The notes beneath the pieces were generated by a model, which did no database searches, was not told where the DNA came from, and saw nothing but the letters and a program-made list of their open reading frames with translations. The position numbers and the translations under genes were made by a program. DNA of 64,000 bases from Macrococcoides psychrotolerans. GTDB lineage: Bacteria; Bacillota; Bacilli; Staphylococcales; Staphylococcaceae. The stretch is taken from contig NZ_CP124591.1 of NCBI RefSeq assembly GCF_038095555.1, positions 1 to 64,000 on the forward strand. Reading direction: 5' to 3'. Shown here piece after piece: positions 1 through 9,511 of this stretch (positions are counted from its first letter, which is position 1; each line of letters begins with the position of its first letter).

Positions 1-1338
1 ATGAGCGGAATAGATACCATTTGGGAAAAAGTACTCGCAAATATAAAGCATAGGCTTGCACCTGCAAGTTATGATACATGGTTTAAAGATACAAAAATTA
101 AAGTGTTAAATAACCATCAAGTAGTGATTCAGGCACCTACTTCTTTTATTTCAGAATGGCTGCAAACAAATTATATTGATTTTATTCAAGAAGCATTTAT
201 CGAAGAGATCGGAGAAAAACTCAATATAAAAGTGATTTCTTCTGAAGATGAACTTACGAATAATGAAAAAGAAGTCCCTGTAAGAAAGATGCAGCAAACA
301 AATCAGGAACTATTACCAAATCAGTTAAATACAGATAATACATTTGATACGTTCGTAATCGGCAGTGGAAATCGATTCAGCCATGCAGCAAGTTTAGCTG
401 TCGCAGAAGCGCCCGCAAAAGCTTATAACCCCCTATTTATCTATGGTGGTGTAGGACTTGGTAAAACGCACCTCATGCATGCAATTGGACATTACGTGAT
501 GGAGCATAAAGAAAATGCGAAAGTTGTTTATATTTCTAGTGAAAAGTTTATGAATGAATTTATTAATTCGATTAAAGATAACAAGACTGAAGAATTCCGA
601 TCAAAATATCGAAATGTGGATGTTCTTTTAATTGATGATATTCAGTTTCTTGCTGGTAAAGAATCTACCCAAGAAGAATTCTTCCATACTTTCAATGAGT
701 TACATCAGAACCATAAACAAATTGTTATTTCTAGTGACCGTGCACCGAAAGAAATCCCAACATTAGAAGAGCGCCTTCGTACCCGCTTCGAGTGGGGATT
801 AATTACCGATGTAACGCCACCTGATCTGGAAACTAGAATTGCTATCTTAAGAAAGAAATCAGAAGAAGAAAATATTGATATCCCGAACGAAGCAATGCTT
901 TATATCGCTACGCAAATTCAGTCCAATATTCGTGAATTAGAAGGTGCTTTAACACGTGTCTCTGCATATTCAAAACTTGTAAATCGTGAACTTAATTCCG
1001 ATCTTGTCGCTGAAGCATTAAAAGATATTATTGCTACTAGTAAGCCTAAAAAAGTAACGATTAAGGATATTCAACTTGCAGTCGGAGAATATTATAATGT
1101 GCGTCTCGAAGATTTTAGTGCTAAGAAACGTACGAAATCGATTGCTTTTCCTAGACAAATAGCAATGTATCTTGCACGTGAACTAACAGACTTCTCTTTA
1201 CCAAAGATTGGTGAAGAATTTGGTGGACGAGATCATACTACAGTGATACACGCACATGAAAAGATAAAAAATCAACTGGAAACAGACGAGAGCTTAAAGA
1301 ACGAACTGAAAAATATCGAAAAAGATATCACCAGCTAA
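1..1338 (+). CDS. dnaA: Chromosomal replication initiator protein DnaA
   Basis: Initiator that binds DnaA boxes at oriC, forms an ATP-dependent filament and melts the origin. The 445-aa length is typical. Domain I is the first ~85 residues, followed by a variable linker. The AAA+ domain III has Walker A GGVGLGKT at 149-156 and Walker B with the DD pair at 212-213. Domain IV ends with the DNA-binding signature GRDHTTVIHA near residue 408. The window opens at the ATG, so promoter and RBS are not visible. It is followed directly by an oriC with DnaA boxes and by dnaN, the standard Firmicutes arrangement. Confidence 0.98.
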   Translation: MSGIDTIWEKVLANIKHRLAPASYDTWFKDTKIKVLNNHQVVIQAPTSFISEWLQTNYIDFIQEAFIEEIGEKLNIKVISSEDELTNNEKEVPVRKMQQTNQELLPNQLNTDNTFDTFVIGSGNRFSHAASLAVAEAPAKAYNPLFIYGGVGLGKTHLMHAIGHYVMEHKENAKVVYISSEKFMNEFINSIKDNKTEEFRSKYRNVDVLLIDDIQFLAGKESTQEEFFHTFNELHQNHKQIVISSDRAPKEIPTLEERLRTRFEWGLITDVTPPDLETRIAILRKKSEEENIDIPNEAMLYIATQIQSNIRELEGALTRVSAYSKLVNRELNSDLVAEALKDIIATSKPKKVTIKDIQLAVGEYYNVRLEDFSAKKRTKSIAFPRQIAMYLARELTDFSLPKIGEEFGGRDHTTVIHAHEKIKNQLETDESLKNELKNIEKDITS

Positions 1339-1512
1339 TTGTGGATATTGTGGATAATAGTGCTGAGCTTACACACAAGTTATGCACATGTGGATACTTA
1401 CAGACTCTAATCATTTATCCACTTATCCACCTATTCACAGCCCCTATTACTATTATTACTATTTTAAAAAAGATATTATATACTTATAAATATCAATTAA
1501 GGAGATTTATCT
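1339..1512. other. oriC: Chromosomal replication origin (oriC), dnaA-dnaN intergenic region
   Basis: DnaA-box-like 9-mers lie at 1340-1348 (TGTGGATAT), 1349-1357 (TGTGGATAA, perfect reverse-strand box), 1389-1397 (TGTGGATAC), 1425-1433 (TTATCCACT) and 1433-1441 (TTATCCACC), with a weaker one at 1442-1450. Next comes an AT-only tract with repeated TAT/TAC triplets (about 1446-1498), fitting a DnaA-trio/unwinding element. The dnaN RBS (AAGGAG) closes the region. Position and box orientation match the incC/oriC layout of related Firmicutes. Origin activity is inferred. Confidence 0.88.
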
Positions 1513-2646
1513 ATGAAATTTACAATTCAAAGAGACTACTTTATAGCACAATTAAATGACACATTAAAAGCAATCTCACCAAGAACAACTTTACCTGTCT
1601 TAACCGGTATTAAATTAGATGTGTTTGATAACCGACTTGTCTTAACCGGTTCAGATTCTGAAGTATCTATCGAAATTACAATTCATTCAGAACTCAATCA
1701 TGAAGAAATTCTTACAGTAGAAGATAAAGGATCAATCGTACTGCCAGGTAGATTCTTTGTTGATATCATAAAAAAACTTCCTGCTGACACAGTAACCATT
1801 GAAACGAATGATCAATTCCAGGCAAAAATCACATCAGGGCAATCAGAGTTCAATGTTTCAGGAATTGATTCTGATCAATATCCACTTCTACCACAAGTAA
1901 GTGAAGAAGAAGCAATCACATTACCTGTAAAAGTTCTTAAAAACATTATAAAGCAAACAAATTTTGCAGTGTCCACGTCAGAAACACGTCCAGTATTAAC
2001 AGGTGTTAACTGGCTGATAAGAGATAATATATTAAACTGTACTGCAACAGATTCACATCGCTTAGCTTTACGTAAACTAAAACTAGAAGATACGAATATC
2101 GACGAAATTAATGTCATTATTCCTGGTAAAGCTTTAAGCGAACTCAATAAAATTATTGGAGATAATGAAGATACGATTGATATTTTCTTTGCAGCGAACC
2201 AAGTTTTATTCAAATTTGGACATATTAACTTTATTTCTCGTTTACTTGAAGGAAATTATCCAGATACATCGAGATTATTCCCTGAAATCTCAGAAACAGC
2301 ACTTTCAATTAATAATGGTGACTTTTTCCATGCTATAGATCGTGCATCGTTATTAGCGCGTGAAGGCGGAAATAATGTCATTAAGCTATCTGCAACTGAC
2401 AATGCGGTAGAATTATCATCTACGTCTCCTGAAATAGGTACTGTAAAGGAAGATGTAAAGACATCTAAATTCGATGGAACTGGAATTAAAATCTCTTTTA
2501 ACTCTAAGTACATGATGGATGCGTTGCGTGCAATCGATGTTGATGATGTACGTGTTGAATTCTTTGGAACGATGAGACCTTTCATTCTAAAACCTGACGA
2601 AGACGATAATTTAATCCAATTGATTTTACCGATTAGAACATATTAA
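1513..2646 (+). CDS. dnaN: DNA polymerase III sliding clamp, beta subunit
   Basis: Ring-shaped processivity clamp that tethers DNA polymerase III and other clamp-binding proteins to DNA. The 377-aa length fits the family, with three clamp folds in series. The C-terminus (LILPIRTY) matches the usual LxLPxR ending. The start follows a good RBS (AAGGAG) about 8 nt upstream. It lies directly after oriC, and a strong intrinsic terminator follows the stop, so it may be transcribed with dnaA or from its own promoter. Confidence 0.98.
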   Translation: MKFTIQRDYFIAQLNDTLKAISPRTTLPVLTGIKLDVFDNRLVLTGSDSEVSIEITIHSELNHEEILTVEDKGSIVLPGRFFVDIIKKLPADTVTIETNDQFQAKITSGQSEFNVSGIDSDQYPLLPQVSEEEAITLPVKVLKNIIKQTNFAVSTSETRPVLTGVNWLIRDNILNCTATDSHRLALRKLKLEDTNIDEINVIIPGKALSELNKIIGDNEDTIDIFFAANQVLFKFGHINFISRLLEGNYPDTSRLFPEISETALSINNGDFFHAIDRASLLAREGGNNVIKLSATDNAVELSSTSPEIGTVKEDVKTSKFDGTGIKISFNSKYMMDALRAIDVDDVRVEFFGTMRPFILKPDEDDNLIQLILPIRTY

Positions 2647-2672
2647 AACTGAGCGATTGCTCAGTTTTTTTT
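2647..2672 (+). terminator. Intrinsic terminator after dnaN
   Basis: Stem AACTGAGC / GCTCAGTT with a GATT loop followed by a run of eight T residues, starting immediately after the dnaN stop codon. Confidence 0.9.
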
Positions 2673-2741
2673 ATTATATTTTGAAATTTTTATACTAAAA
2701 ATTGTATAATATTGTTAGTAAATACAATAAAGGAGATGTCT

Positions 2742-3638
2742 ATGTTAAAACTTGAAAATGTATCAAAGCAGTTTGAAGAGTTTAAAGCTGTGGATAATGT
2801 CAATATTGAAGTTCCTCAAGGAGAAATGCTCGGATTTCTTGGTGGGAATGGTGCAGGTAAGACAACAACTTTCAGGATGATTCTTGGTTTGTTAGAAAAG
2901 TCATCAGGGACAATTACGTTTGATGGAAAACCGATTAATTATTCAATGACAGATAATATCGGATATTTACCTGAGGAGCGTGGTTTAAATCCGAAATTGA
3001 AAGTTTCGGAACAAATTCAATATTTGGCACGTTTAAAAGGTATGAAAAAGTCAGAAGTTGATCAAGCGTTAGATTACTGGTTAGAGCGTTTCGAAGTACC
3101 GGAGAATAAACATAAAAAAATTGAAGAATTATCAAAAGGTAATCAGCAAAAAATTCAATTAATCGGAGCAATTATACATAATCCTAAATTATTAATACTA
3201 GATGAGCCATTCAGTGGATTAGATCCAGTAAACGTTGAAATTCTTAAATCAGCAGTAAAAGAGATGAACGACAATGGAGCAACGATTGTGTTTAGTTCAC
3301 ATCGTATGGAACACGTAGAAGAAATGTGTGATTATGTGTGCATATTAAATAAAGGCAAGACGGTTGTTTCGGGTAATATTAAGCAAGTGAAACACGATTT
3401 TGGAAAGAAAGAAATTATTATCGAAGGGGACCATGATTTTAGTCATCTCGCTGAAATTGAGGGTGTTATAAAGTTCAAACAAAATAAAAATGATGTAAGA
3501 TTAACGATTAAAGATCAATCGATTGCACCCATTGTTTTTGAAGCGGTAAAAAACATAGGTTTTGTAACAAGATTTCAAGTTGATGAACCTTCTCTGAACG
3601 ACATCTTTATTGAGAAAGTGGGTGGTGCGATTGGATAA
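2742..3638 (+). CDS. ABC transporter ATP-binding protein (NatA-like)
   Basis: Nucleotide-binding subunit of an ABC exporter; with the next gene it resembles NatAB-type exporters. From the chosen ATG (RBS AAAGGAGATG just upstream) the protein has 298 aa. Walker A GGNGAGKTT is at 34-42, the signature LSKGNQQK at 129-136 and Walker B LLILDEP at 149-155, followed by the switch-like SSH. The C-terminal ~80 residues form the DUF4162-like extension common in this subfamily. An in-frame TTG 30 nt upstream lacks an RBS and was rejected. The 3' end overlaps the permease gene by 8 nt, indicating translational coupling. Substrate is not determinable from sequence. Confidence 0.9.
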   Translation: MLKLENVSKQFEEFKAVDNVNIEVPQGEMLGFLGGNGAGKTTTFRMILGLLEKSSGTITFDGKPINYSMTDNIGYLPEERGLNPKLKVSEQIQYLARLKGMKKSEVDQALDYWLERFEVPENKHKKIEELSKGNQQKIQLIGAIIHNPKLLILDEPFSGLDPVNVEILKSAVKEMNDNGATIVFSSHRMEHVEEMCDYVCILNKGKTVVSGNIKQVKHDFGKKEIIIEGDHDFSHLAEIEGVIKFKQNKNDVRLTIKDQSIAPIVFEAVKNIGFVTRFQVDEPSLNDIFIEKVGGAIG

Positions 3639-4872
3639 ATTTATACCGACATTCTGGCTGACATATTGGAAGAAAATATCAAGTAAATCCTTTATCTTCT
3701 CGACGCTATTCATGATTATTATATTCGTTGGATTAAGTAATGCTGATAAAATTTATGACTTCTTTGATAGGAGTGAAGATGAAATTACTGTAATTTCAAG
3801 CTCGGATAAAGCTTTGGCAACAGCTTTTAAAGAAAGTTATCATAATCTTGACAAGAAAAAGAAACTAAAAATTGTGGATTTTAAAAAAGGTGAAGAAGGG
3901 ATTAAAGATGAAACTTATAAATATTTAATTGACATAAAGGAAAACGAAGATAAAACAATTGAAGCAAAAGTATATTCAACCGAATACGCAAGTGACAGTG
4001 TGATGGGTGCAGTGCGTTCAACTTTAACAGCATTTCAAAGTAACAATATTGCACAATCATTAAATTTATCACAAGATGATTTAAGCCGTGTGATGAGTGA
4101 AGCAAAAGTTACAGATAAAGTTATTAAGCCTAAAGATGCGAACAATAACGTATCAGAACAAAGTAAAGCGCTAAATACGGCACTAGTTTATGCAGGCTTA
4201 TTTTTAATTTTTATTATTACGATTAATTACGGAAGTCAAATTGCTACCGAAATTGCTCAAGAAAAATCTTCGCGTGTGATCGAAATGATTATTACGAGCA
4301 TCTCTCCGATTACCCACTTAATGGCTAAAATATTAGGTGTAATCGCTGTGGCAGTGACGCAGATGATGATATACGCCATTGCTATTATCATTTGTATATA
4401 TGCATTTAGCCTGGAAGAAACCGTCAGTGAATTAGGGTTTACCTTTGGTCCAGAAAATATAAGGATATTAATATATACAATCATCTTTTTAATATTGGGA
4501 TTACTTATCTATATAAGTTCTAGTGCGATTGTTGGATCTTTGACAAACCGTATCGAAGATATAGGACAGGCAATTATGCCCATAACGATGCTAAATATGA
4601 TTGCTTTTTATATTGCGATGTTTAGTTTATCTAAACCAGATACATTACTTGTAAAAATTGCAAGTTATATTCCGTTCTTCACACCTCAAATCATGTTACT
4701 CAGAACGATTTCAACTAAAACGAGTGATATCGAGATTATGATAGGTATAATTGTTTGTATTGTTACAATCATTTTGCTACTCTTTATCGCCGCTAAAATA
4801 TATAAAGGAAGTGTGTTCAGTACAGATAAAAGTATGCTTAAAAACTTCAAACGTGCACTTAAAACTAAATAA
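3631..4872 (+). CDS. ABC transporter permease (NatB / ABC2_membrane_3 family)
   Basis: Membrane subunit partnering the preceding ATPase. One N-terminal hydrophobic segment (around residues 20-40) is followed by a ~140-residue extracytoplasmic domain and then five or six C-terminal membrane segments, the usual layout of the ABC-2 type exporter permease family. The start is taken as TTG at 3631, preceded by a G-rich Shine-Dalgarno-like GGGTGG and overlapping the ATPase stop; GTG codons at 3622 and 3625 are alternatives. This gives about 413 aa. The cargo (sodium, drug or peptide) is unknown. Confidence 0.85.
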   Translation: MDKFIPTFWLTYWKKISSKSFIFSTLFMIIIFVGLSNADKIYDFFDRSEDEITVISSSDKALATAFKESYHNLDKKKKLKIVDFKKGEEGIKDETYKYLIDIKENEDKTIEAKVYSTEYASDSVMGAVRSTLTAFQSNNIAQSLNLSQDDLSRVMSEAKVTDKVIKPKDANNNVSEQSKALNTALVYAGLFLIFIITINYGSQIATEIAQEKSSRVIEMIITSISPITHLMAKILGVIAVAVTQMMIYAIAIIICIYAFSLEETVSELGFTFGPENIRILIYTIIFLILGLLIYISSSAIVGSLTNRIEDIGQAIMPITMLNMIAFYIAMFSLSKPDTLLVKIASYIPFFTPQIMLLRTISTKTSDIEIMIGIIVCIVTIILLLFIAAKIYKGSVFSTDKSMLKNFKRALKTK

Positions 4873-4961
4873 TGTCACAAAATCTTAATGATTATTCACG
4901 TGCAAAATTTGGTTAATTAATATAAAATTTATACTATCAATTAATTTTATAGGAGATAGTT

Positions 4962-5669
4962 ATGAAAAATAAAGGCTCACTGATTTTTACGATGATAATG
5001 ACTCTGCTTGTTATTGGCGTCATTGCTGCATTGATCATTTTTAACCAGAATAAGAAAGAAAGTTCCGTAGATACGGAATCATTAGGTACTGCAGATACAA
5101 ACAATCAGCAAGGATTAAAATTATTAGATCAAATCGATATTAAAGATCAACCAATGATTGGTAAAGATGATGCAAAGGTGACCATCATAGAATTTGGAGA
5201 TTTTAAATGTCCTGCATGTAAGGTGTTTGAATTAGATATCAAACCAGATTTGAAAAAGAAATACATAGATAGCGGAAAAGCTAAGCTGTATTTCATTAAT
5301 ACACCATTTCATGGTGAAGGATCGATGCTTGGGAGTCTGGCCGCTGAAACATTGATTAAACAAGAACCTGACAAGTATAGTGCATTTCAACAGGCATTAT
5401 TCGAAATGCAACCTGATACAGAAGAAGAATGGTTGACGATTGATGCTGTTAAGAAAGCAGCAAAAACTGCCGCTGTCAGTAATGTAGACCAACTTGTAAA
5501 AGATGTTGAAGCTTTAAAAGAAAAAGCAGCAGTTAAAAAGGATATCAATCTCGTTGAAAAACATAATGTGACAATGACACCGACGATCGTTGTAAACGGA
5601 AAAGAAGTTAAAAATCCAATGGATCCTGCTGAAGTGGACAAAGTAATCGATGAGGCAGTTAAACAATGA
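4962..5669 (+). CDS. DsbA-like thiol-disulfide oxidoreductase (thioredoxin fold)
   Basis: Extracytoplasmic thiol oxidase. An N-terminal hydrophobic segment (about 7-28) is an uncleaved anchor or signal peptide; no lipobox is seen. The DsbA/Thioredoxin_4 domain has the active site CPAC at C83/C86, and a cis-Pro loop (TMTPT) sits near the C-terminus. The gene has its own RBS (AGGAGA) and overlaps the downstream BdbC gene by 4 nt (ATGA). Together they form an oxidant/re-oxidant pair like BdbD/BdbC of Bacillus. Confidence 0.92.
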   Translation: MKNKGSLIFTMIMTLLVIGVIAALIIFNQNKKESSVDTESLGTADTNNQQGLKLLDQIDIKDQPMIGKDDAKVTIIEFGDFKCPACKVFELDIKPDLKKKYIDSGKAKLYFINTPFHGEGSMLGSLAAETLIKQEPDKYSAFQQALFEMQPDTEEEWLTIDAVKKAAKTAAVSNVDQLVKDVEALKEKAAVKKDINLVEKHNVTMTPTIVVNGKEVKNPMDPAEVDKVIDEAVKQ

Positions 5670-6082
5670 AAAATACTACATACTTCTATATTTCCTGGGT
5701 AATTGCACTTGTCGCCACATTGGGAAGTCTGTACTTTTCTCAAATACGTCATTTTATTCCTTGTGAGATGTGCTGGTATCAGAGGATACTTATGTATCCT
5801 ATAGTGATTATTGCAGGGTTTGCAGTATTTAATCACACTTATCATTATAAATATTTAATAATGACTTTCTCTATCATAGGTTTCTGCTTCTCATGTTATC
5901 ATTATATGGAGCAGAAGATACCAGGATTTGCAGAGGTTAAACCTTGTGTTGGAGGAGTGCCTTGTAGTGCTCAGTATATTAATTATTTTGGATTTGTCAC
6001 GATTCCTTTTTTAGCGGGCATCGCATTTCTACTAATTACAATAACTATGTTGTGTGTAAAAAAAGAAAATTATGCAAATTAA
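5666..6082 (+). CDS. bdbC: DsbB/BdbC-family quinone-linked disulfide oxidoreductase
   Basis: Four-helix membrane protein that re-oxidises the DsbA-like partner and passes electrons to quinone. 138 aa, as expected. Redox cysteine pairs are visible: CEMC at C33/C36 after the first helix, and C94/C100 in the second external loop. Transmembrane segments lie at roughly 8-26, 40-57, 63-79 and 110-132. The start overlaps the stop of the DsbA-like gene, and a strong terminator follows, so these two genes form a complete operon. Confidence 0.92.
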   Translation: MKNTTYFYISWVIALVATLGSLYFSQIRHFIPCEMCWYQRILMYPIVIIAGFAVFNHTYHYKYLIMTFSIIGFCFSCYHYMEQKIPGFAEVKPCVGGVPCSAQYINYFGFVTIPFLAGIAFLLITITMLCVKKENYAN

Positions 6083-6107
6083 ACTTCAATAATTATGATT
6101 TATGTGT

Positions 6108-6146
6108 AAAAGCGTTGGAATATCTTATTCCAACGCTTTTTATTCT
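6108..6146 (+). terminator. Intrinsic terminator after bdbC
   Basis: Long stem AAAAGCGTTGGAATA / TATTCCAACGCTTTT with a short loop and trailing T-rich tract. Confidence 0.9.
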
Positions 6147-6220
6147 TTTAAAACACATGCATTTTTTGTGAATTAACGGTATAATTATATAATGACTGAA
6201 TGATAGGAGTGAGCCGTGAA

Positions 6221-6442
6221 ATGATAAATATTATCGAACTTGATAAAGAAATTACGCTAGGACAATTTCTGAAATCAGAAGGCATTATTTCTACAGGTGG
6301 ACAAGCGAAATGGTATTTGCAGGATCATCCTGTAGTTTTAAACGGAGAACCGGAAAATAGACGTGGTAAGAAGTTGCTTCAGGATGATTTACTGGAAGTT
6401 GAAGGTGAAACATATCAGATCACGTATAAGACGACAGAATGA
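6221..6442 (+). CDS. yaaA: S4 domain RNA-binding protein YaaA/RlbA
   Basis: Small S4-domain protein (73 aa from the chosen start) always found between dnaN and recF in Bacillales. The S4 fold is recognisable (LGQFLKSEGIISTGGQAKWYL, with a conserved G-x-x-EnRRGKKL stretch). ATG at 6221 has a well-spaced RBS (AGGAGTGAG at 6204-6212); an in-frame ATG 21 nt upstream falls before that RBS and was rejected. The stop overlaps the recF ATG (ATGA), so translation is coupled. The role in replication/repair or ribosome assembly is not fixed. Confidence 0.9.
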   Translation: MINIIELDKEITLGQFLKSEGIISTGGQAKWYLQDHPVVLNGEPENRRGKKLLQDDLLEVEGETYQITYKTTE

Positions 6443-7548
6443 AATTAAAGACGTTAACGCTAACTCATTATCGAAATTATGAAACTGCGGAATTAAATTT
6501 TAGTGATGAAGTAAATATTTTCATAGGCATTAATGCACAAGGAAAAACAAACTTACTTGAAGCAATTTACTGTCTCGCAATGGCTAAAAGCCATCGCACT
6601 TCTAATGATAAAGAGCTGATAGGATGGGGACATGAATTTAGTCATATCGAAGGTATGTTGTCTTACAAACATGGCACTATGCCATTATCTTTATCCATCT
6701 CTAAAAAAGGAAAAAAAGCTAAAGTAAACTATTTAGAACAGAAACGATTAACGGAATATATTGGCCATATGAATGTTGTACTCTTTGCTCCTGAAGATTT
6801 GAATTTAGTCAAAGGGAACCCACAAATAAGAAGAAGATTTATCGATATGGAAATAGGTCAGATATCTGCCGTTTACTTAAATGACTTATCAAGTTATCAG
6901 CGATTATTAAAGCAGAAAAATCATTTGTTAAAGCAAATGAAATTATCGAGTAGTAATGATAAAACAATGCTTGAAGTTATCAATGAACAGTTTGCCCAAT
7001 ATGCAGTGAAGTTAACATTGAGACGAAAAAAGTTTATCGAACAGCTAGAAGCATTAGCAATACCGATTCATACAGGCATTACAAAAGATAAAGAACACCT
7101 CTCTTTACGATACAATGCAAGCTTGAACTATGAATTAGCTGAGCAGGAGATGTTTGAGGAAACGATTCGTATATTAAATGTGCATATGGACAAGGAGATT
7201 GAAAGAACTCAAAGCTTATATGGACCGCATCGTGATGACTTAAGCTTTAAAATAAATAATATTGATGTACAGACATATGGTTCGCAGGGCCAGCAGCGTA
7301 CAACTGCATTATCTATCAAATTAGCAGAGATTGAACTTATTAACCAGGAAATTGGAGAGTATCCAATTTTATTGCTGGATGATGTACTAAGTGAGTTGGA
7401 TGATGATAGACAGACGCACCTGTTAACGACAATACAACATAAAGTTCAAACATTTGTGACGACAACGTCAGTAGAAGGTATTGAACACGAAACAATCAAT
7501 AGAGCGAAATTATTCAATGTATTAGAAGGACAGATTTCGACTAACTAA
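6439..7548 (+). CDS. recF: DNA replication and repair protein RecF
   Basis: SMC-like ATPase that loads RecA at gaps together with RecO and RecR. 369 aa, typical length. Walker A GINAQGKT is at 30-37. The C-terminal ABC signature (YGSQGQQRTTALSIKLAE) and Walker B (PILLLDDVLSELD) are intact. The start overlaps the yaaA stop by 4 nt, and gyrB begins within about 20 nt of the recF stop, so yaaA-recF-gyrB-gyrA is one operon. Confidence 0.97.
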   Translation: MKLKTLTLTHYRNYETAELNFSDEVNIFIGINAQGKTNLLEAIYCLAMAKSHRTSNDKELIGWGHEFSHIEGMLSYKHGTMPLSLSISKKGKKAKVNYLEQKRLTEYIGHMNVVLFAPEDLNLVKGNPQIRRRFIDMEIGQISAVYLNDLSSYQRLLKQKNHLLKQMKLSSSNDKTMLEVINEQFAQYAVKLTLRRKKFIEQLEALAIPIHTGITKDKEHLSLRYNASLNYELAEQEMFEETIRILNVHMDKEIERTQSLYGPHRDDLSFKINNIDVQTYGSQGQQRTTALSIKLAEIELINQEIGEYPILLLDDVLSELDDDRQTHLLTTIQHKVQTFVTTTSVEGIEHETINRAKLFNVLEGQISTN

Positions 7549-7564
7549 AGGATAGGTGAACATA

Positions 7565-9484
7565 GTGGAACAACAAAATTTAGATCAGTATGGTGCCGAT
7601 CAGATACAGGTACTAGAAGGATTAGAAGCGGTAAGAAAACGTCCTGGTATGTATATTGGTTCTACGGCATCAAGGGGGTTACACCATCTTGTCTGGGAAA
7701 TTGTTGATAATAGTATTGACGAAGCCCTTGCTGGATATGCAGATCATATTGAAGTGACGATAGAAGAAGATAACTGGATAAAAGTTACGGATAATGGTCG
7801 TGGTATTCCGGTAGATATTCAGAAAAAAATGGGTCGTCCTGCGGTTGAAGTCATTTTAACTGTACTGCATGCTGGTGGTAAATTTGGTGGTGGCGGATAT
7901 AAAGTTTCAGGAGGACTGCATGGCGTTGGTTCATCAGTTGTTAATGCCTTATCGTCTACATTGGAAGTATATGTTCATAAAGATGGCAAGATTCATCATC
8001 AAGCATATCACCGTGGTGTACCAGCATTTGATTTAAAGGTAATCGGAGAAACCGATAAGACTGGAACTGTCATTCGTTTTAAAGCGGATTCAGAAATATT
8101 TTCTGAAACAACAGAATATGAATACGAAATTCTTCAAAAACGAACTAGAGAGCTTGCCTTCTTAAATAAAGGCATCAAGATTGAAGTTAAGGATGAACGA
8201 GATAAAGAAGAAATTCGTCATGATATATACCACTATGAGGGTGGAATTAAATCGTACGTTGAATTACTGAACAAATCTAAAGAAGTCCTATTCCCAGAAC
8301 CGATTTATATTCATGATAATCGTGATGAGATTGAAGTAGAGATTTCAATTCAATATAACAATGGCTATTCAACAAATCTTCTGAGCTATGCAAATAATAT
8401 TCATACTTATGAAGGTGGTACACATGAAGATGGATTTAAGCGTGCATTAACTCGTGTAATTAATAGTTATGGTGTAAAGAATAAATTGATTAAAGAAGCC
8501 GATGAGAAGTTATCTGGAGAAGATGTACGTGAAGGGATTACTGCAATCGTCTCCATTAAGCATGGAGACCCGCAGTTTGAAGGACAAACGAAAACAAAAC
8601 TCGGTAATACAGAAGTACGTCAAATTACTGATAACTTGTTTGCAGAAAACTTTGAACGTTTCTTATTAGAAAATCCACCAATTGCACGTATTATCGTGGA
8701 AAAAGGGATTATGGCATCGCGTGCCCGACTTGCAGCGAAGAAAGCGCGTGAAGTGACACGTCGTAAGTCAGGACTTGAAATTTCCAGTCTTCCAGGAAAA
8801 CTTGCGGATTGCTCAAGCAAAGATCCATCCCTTAGTGAATTATATATCGTAGAGGGAGATTCAGCGGGTGGTTCAGCGAAATCAGGAAGAGACTCTAAGA
8901 CGCAGGCTATTTTACCGTTACGTGGTAAAATTTTAAATGTTGAAAAAGCAAGACTTGATCGAATTCTTGGAAATAATGAAATCCGTTCTATGATTACAGC
9001 AATGGGTACAGGTATTGGTGGAGAATTTGATATTTCTAAAGCTAGATATCATAAGATTGTTATTATGACAGATGCTGATGTGGACGGTGCACACATTAGA
9101 ACATTATTGCTTACATTCTTCTACCGATTTATGAGACCTCTACTGGAAGCAGGATATGTTTATATCGCACAACCTCCATTATTTAAAGTGGAACAAGGTA
9201 AGAAAAAATATTATGTATATAACGAACGTGAACTTGATAAATTGAGAAAAGAATTGCCGACGACACCGAAATGGCAACTTGCCAGATATAAAGGTTTAGG
9301 AGAAATGAATGCGGATCAGTTATGGGAGACGACTATGAATCCAGAACACCGTTCAATGTTACAAGTGACATTAAACGATGCGATTGAAGCGGATGAAGTT
9401 TTCGAGATGCTGATGGGAGATGTTGTAGAACATCGTCGTACGTTCATTGAAGAGAATGCAGAATACGCAAACGTTGATGTATAA
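7565..9484 (+). CDS. gyrB: DNA gyrase subunit B
   Basis: ATPase subunit of gyrase (A2B2), which introduces negative supercoils. The GHKL ATPase domain carries EIVDNSIDEAL and GRGIPV near the N-terminus. The transducer domain and the TOPRIM domain (EGDSAGG and the DADVDG metal motif) follow, with the C-terminal tail normal. About 639 aa from GTG 7565, which has AGGTGA at good spacing; the GTG at 7556 (642 aa) is an alternative start but sits too close to its RBS. It is cotranscribed with recF and gyrA. Confidence 0.97.
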   Translation: MEQQNLDQYGADQIQVLEGLEAVRKRPGMYIGSTASRGLHHLVWEIVDNSIDEALAGYADHIEVTIEEDNWIKVTDNGRGIPVDIQKKMGRPAVEVILTVLHAGGKFGGGGYKVSGGLHGVGSSVVNALSSTLEVYVHKDGKIHHQAYHRGVPAFDLKVIGETDKTGTVIRFKADSEIFSETTEYEYEILQKRTRELAFLNKGIKIEVKDERDKEEIRHDIYHYEGGIKSYVELLNKSKEVLFPEPIYIHDNRDEIEVEISIQYNNGYSTNLLSYANNIHTYEGGTHEDGFKRALTRVINSYGVKNKLIKEADEKLSGEDVREGITAIVSIKHGDPQFEGQTKTKLGNTEVRQITDNLFAENFERFLLENPPIARIIVEKGIMASRARLAAKKAREVTRRKSGLEISSLPGKLADCSSKDPSLSELYIVEGDSAGGSAKSGRDSKTQAILPLRGKILNVEKARLDRILGNNEIRSMITAMGTGIGGEFDISKARYHKIVIMTDADVDGAHIRTLLLTFFYRFMRPLLEAGYVYIAQPPLFKVEQGKKKYYVYNERELDKLRKELPTTPKWQLARYKGLGEMNADQLWETTMNPEHRSMLQVTLNDAIEADEVFEMLMGDVVEHRRTFIEENAEYANVDV

Positions 9485-9511
9485 AGATAGTATTTTAAGG
9501 AGGCGCCATCT

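Noticed and set aside
1341..1559. Open frame across the dnaA-dnaN gap
   Set aside because: It runs through the DnaA boxes and AT-rich unwinding region and into dnaN; no RBS. The region is oriC.
5387..5845. Reverse frame over the DsbA/BdbC junction
   Set aside because: Shadow of two well-supported overlapping genes.
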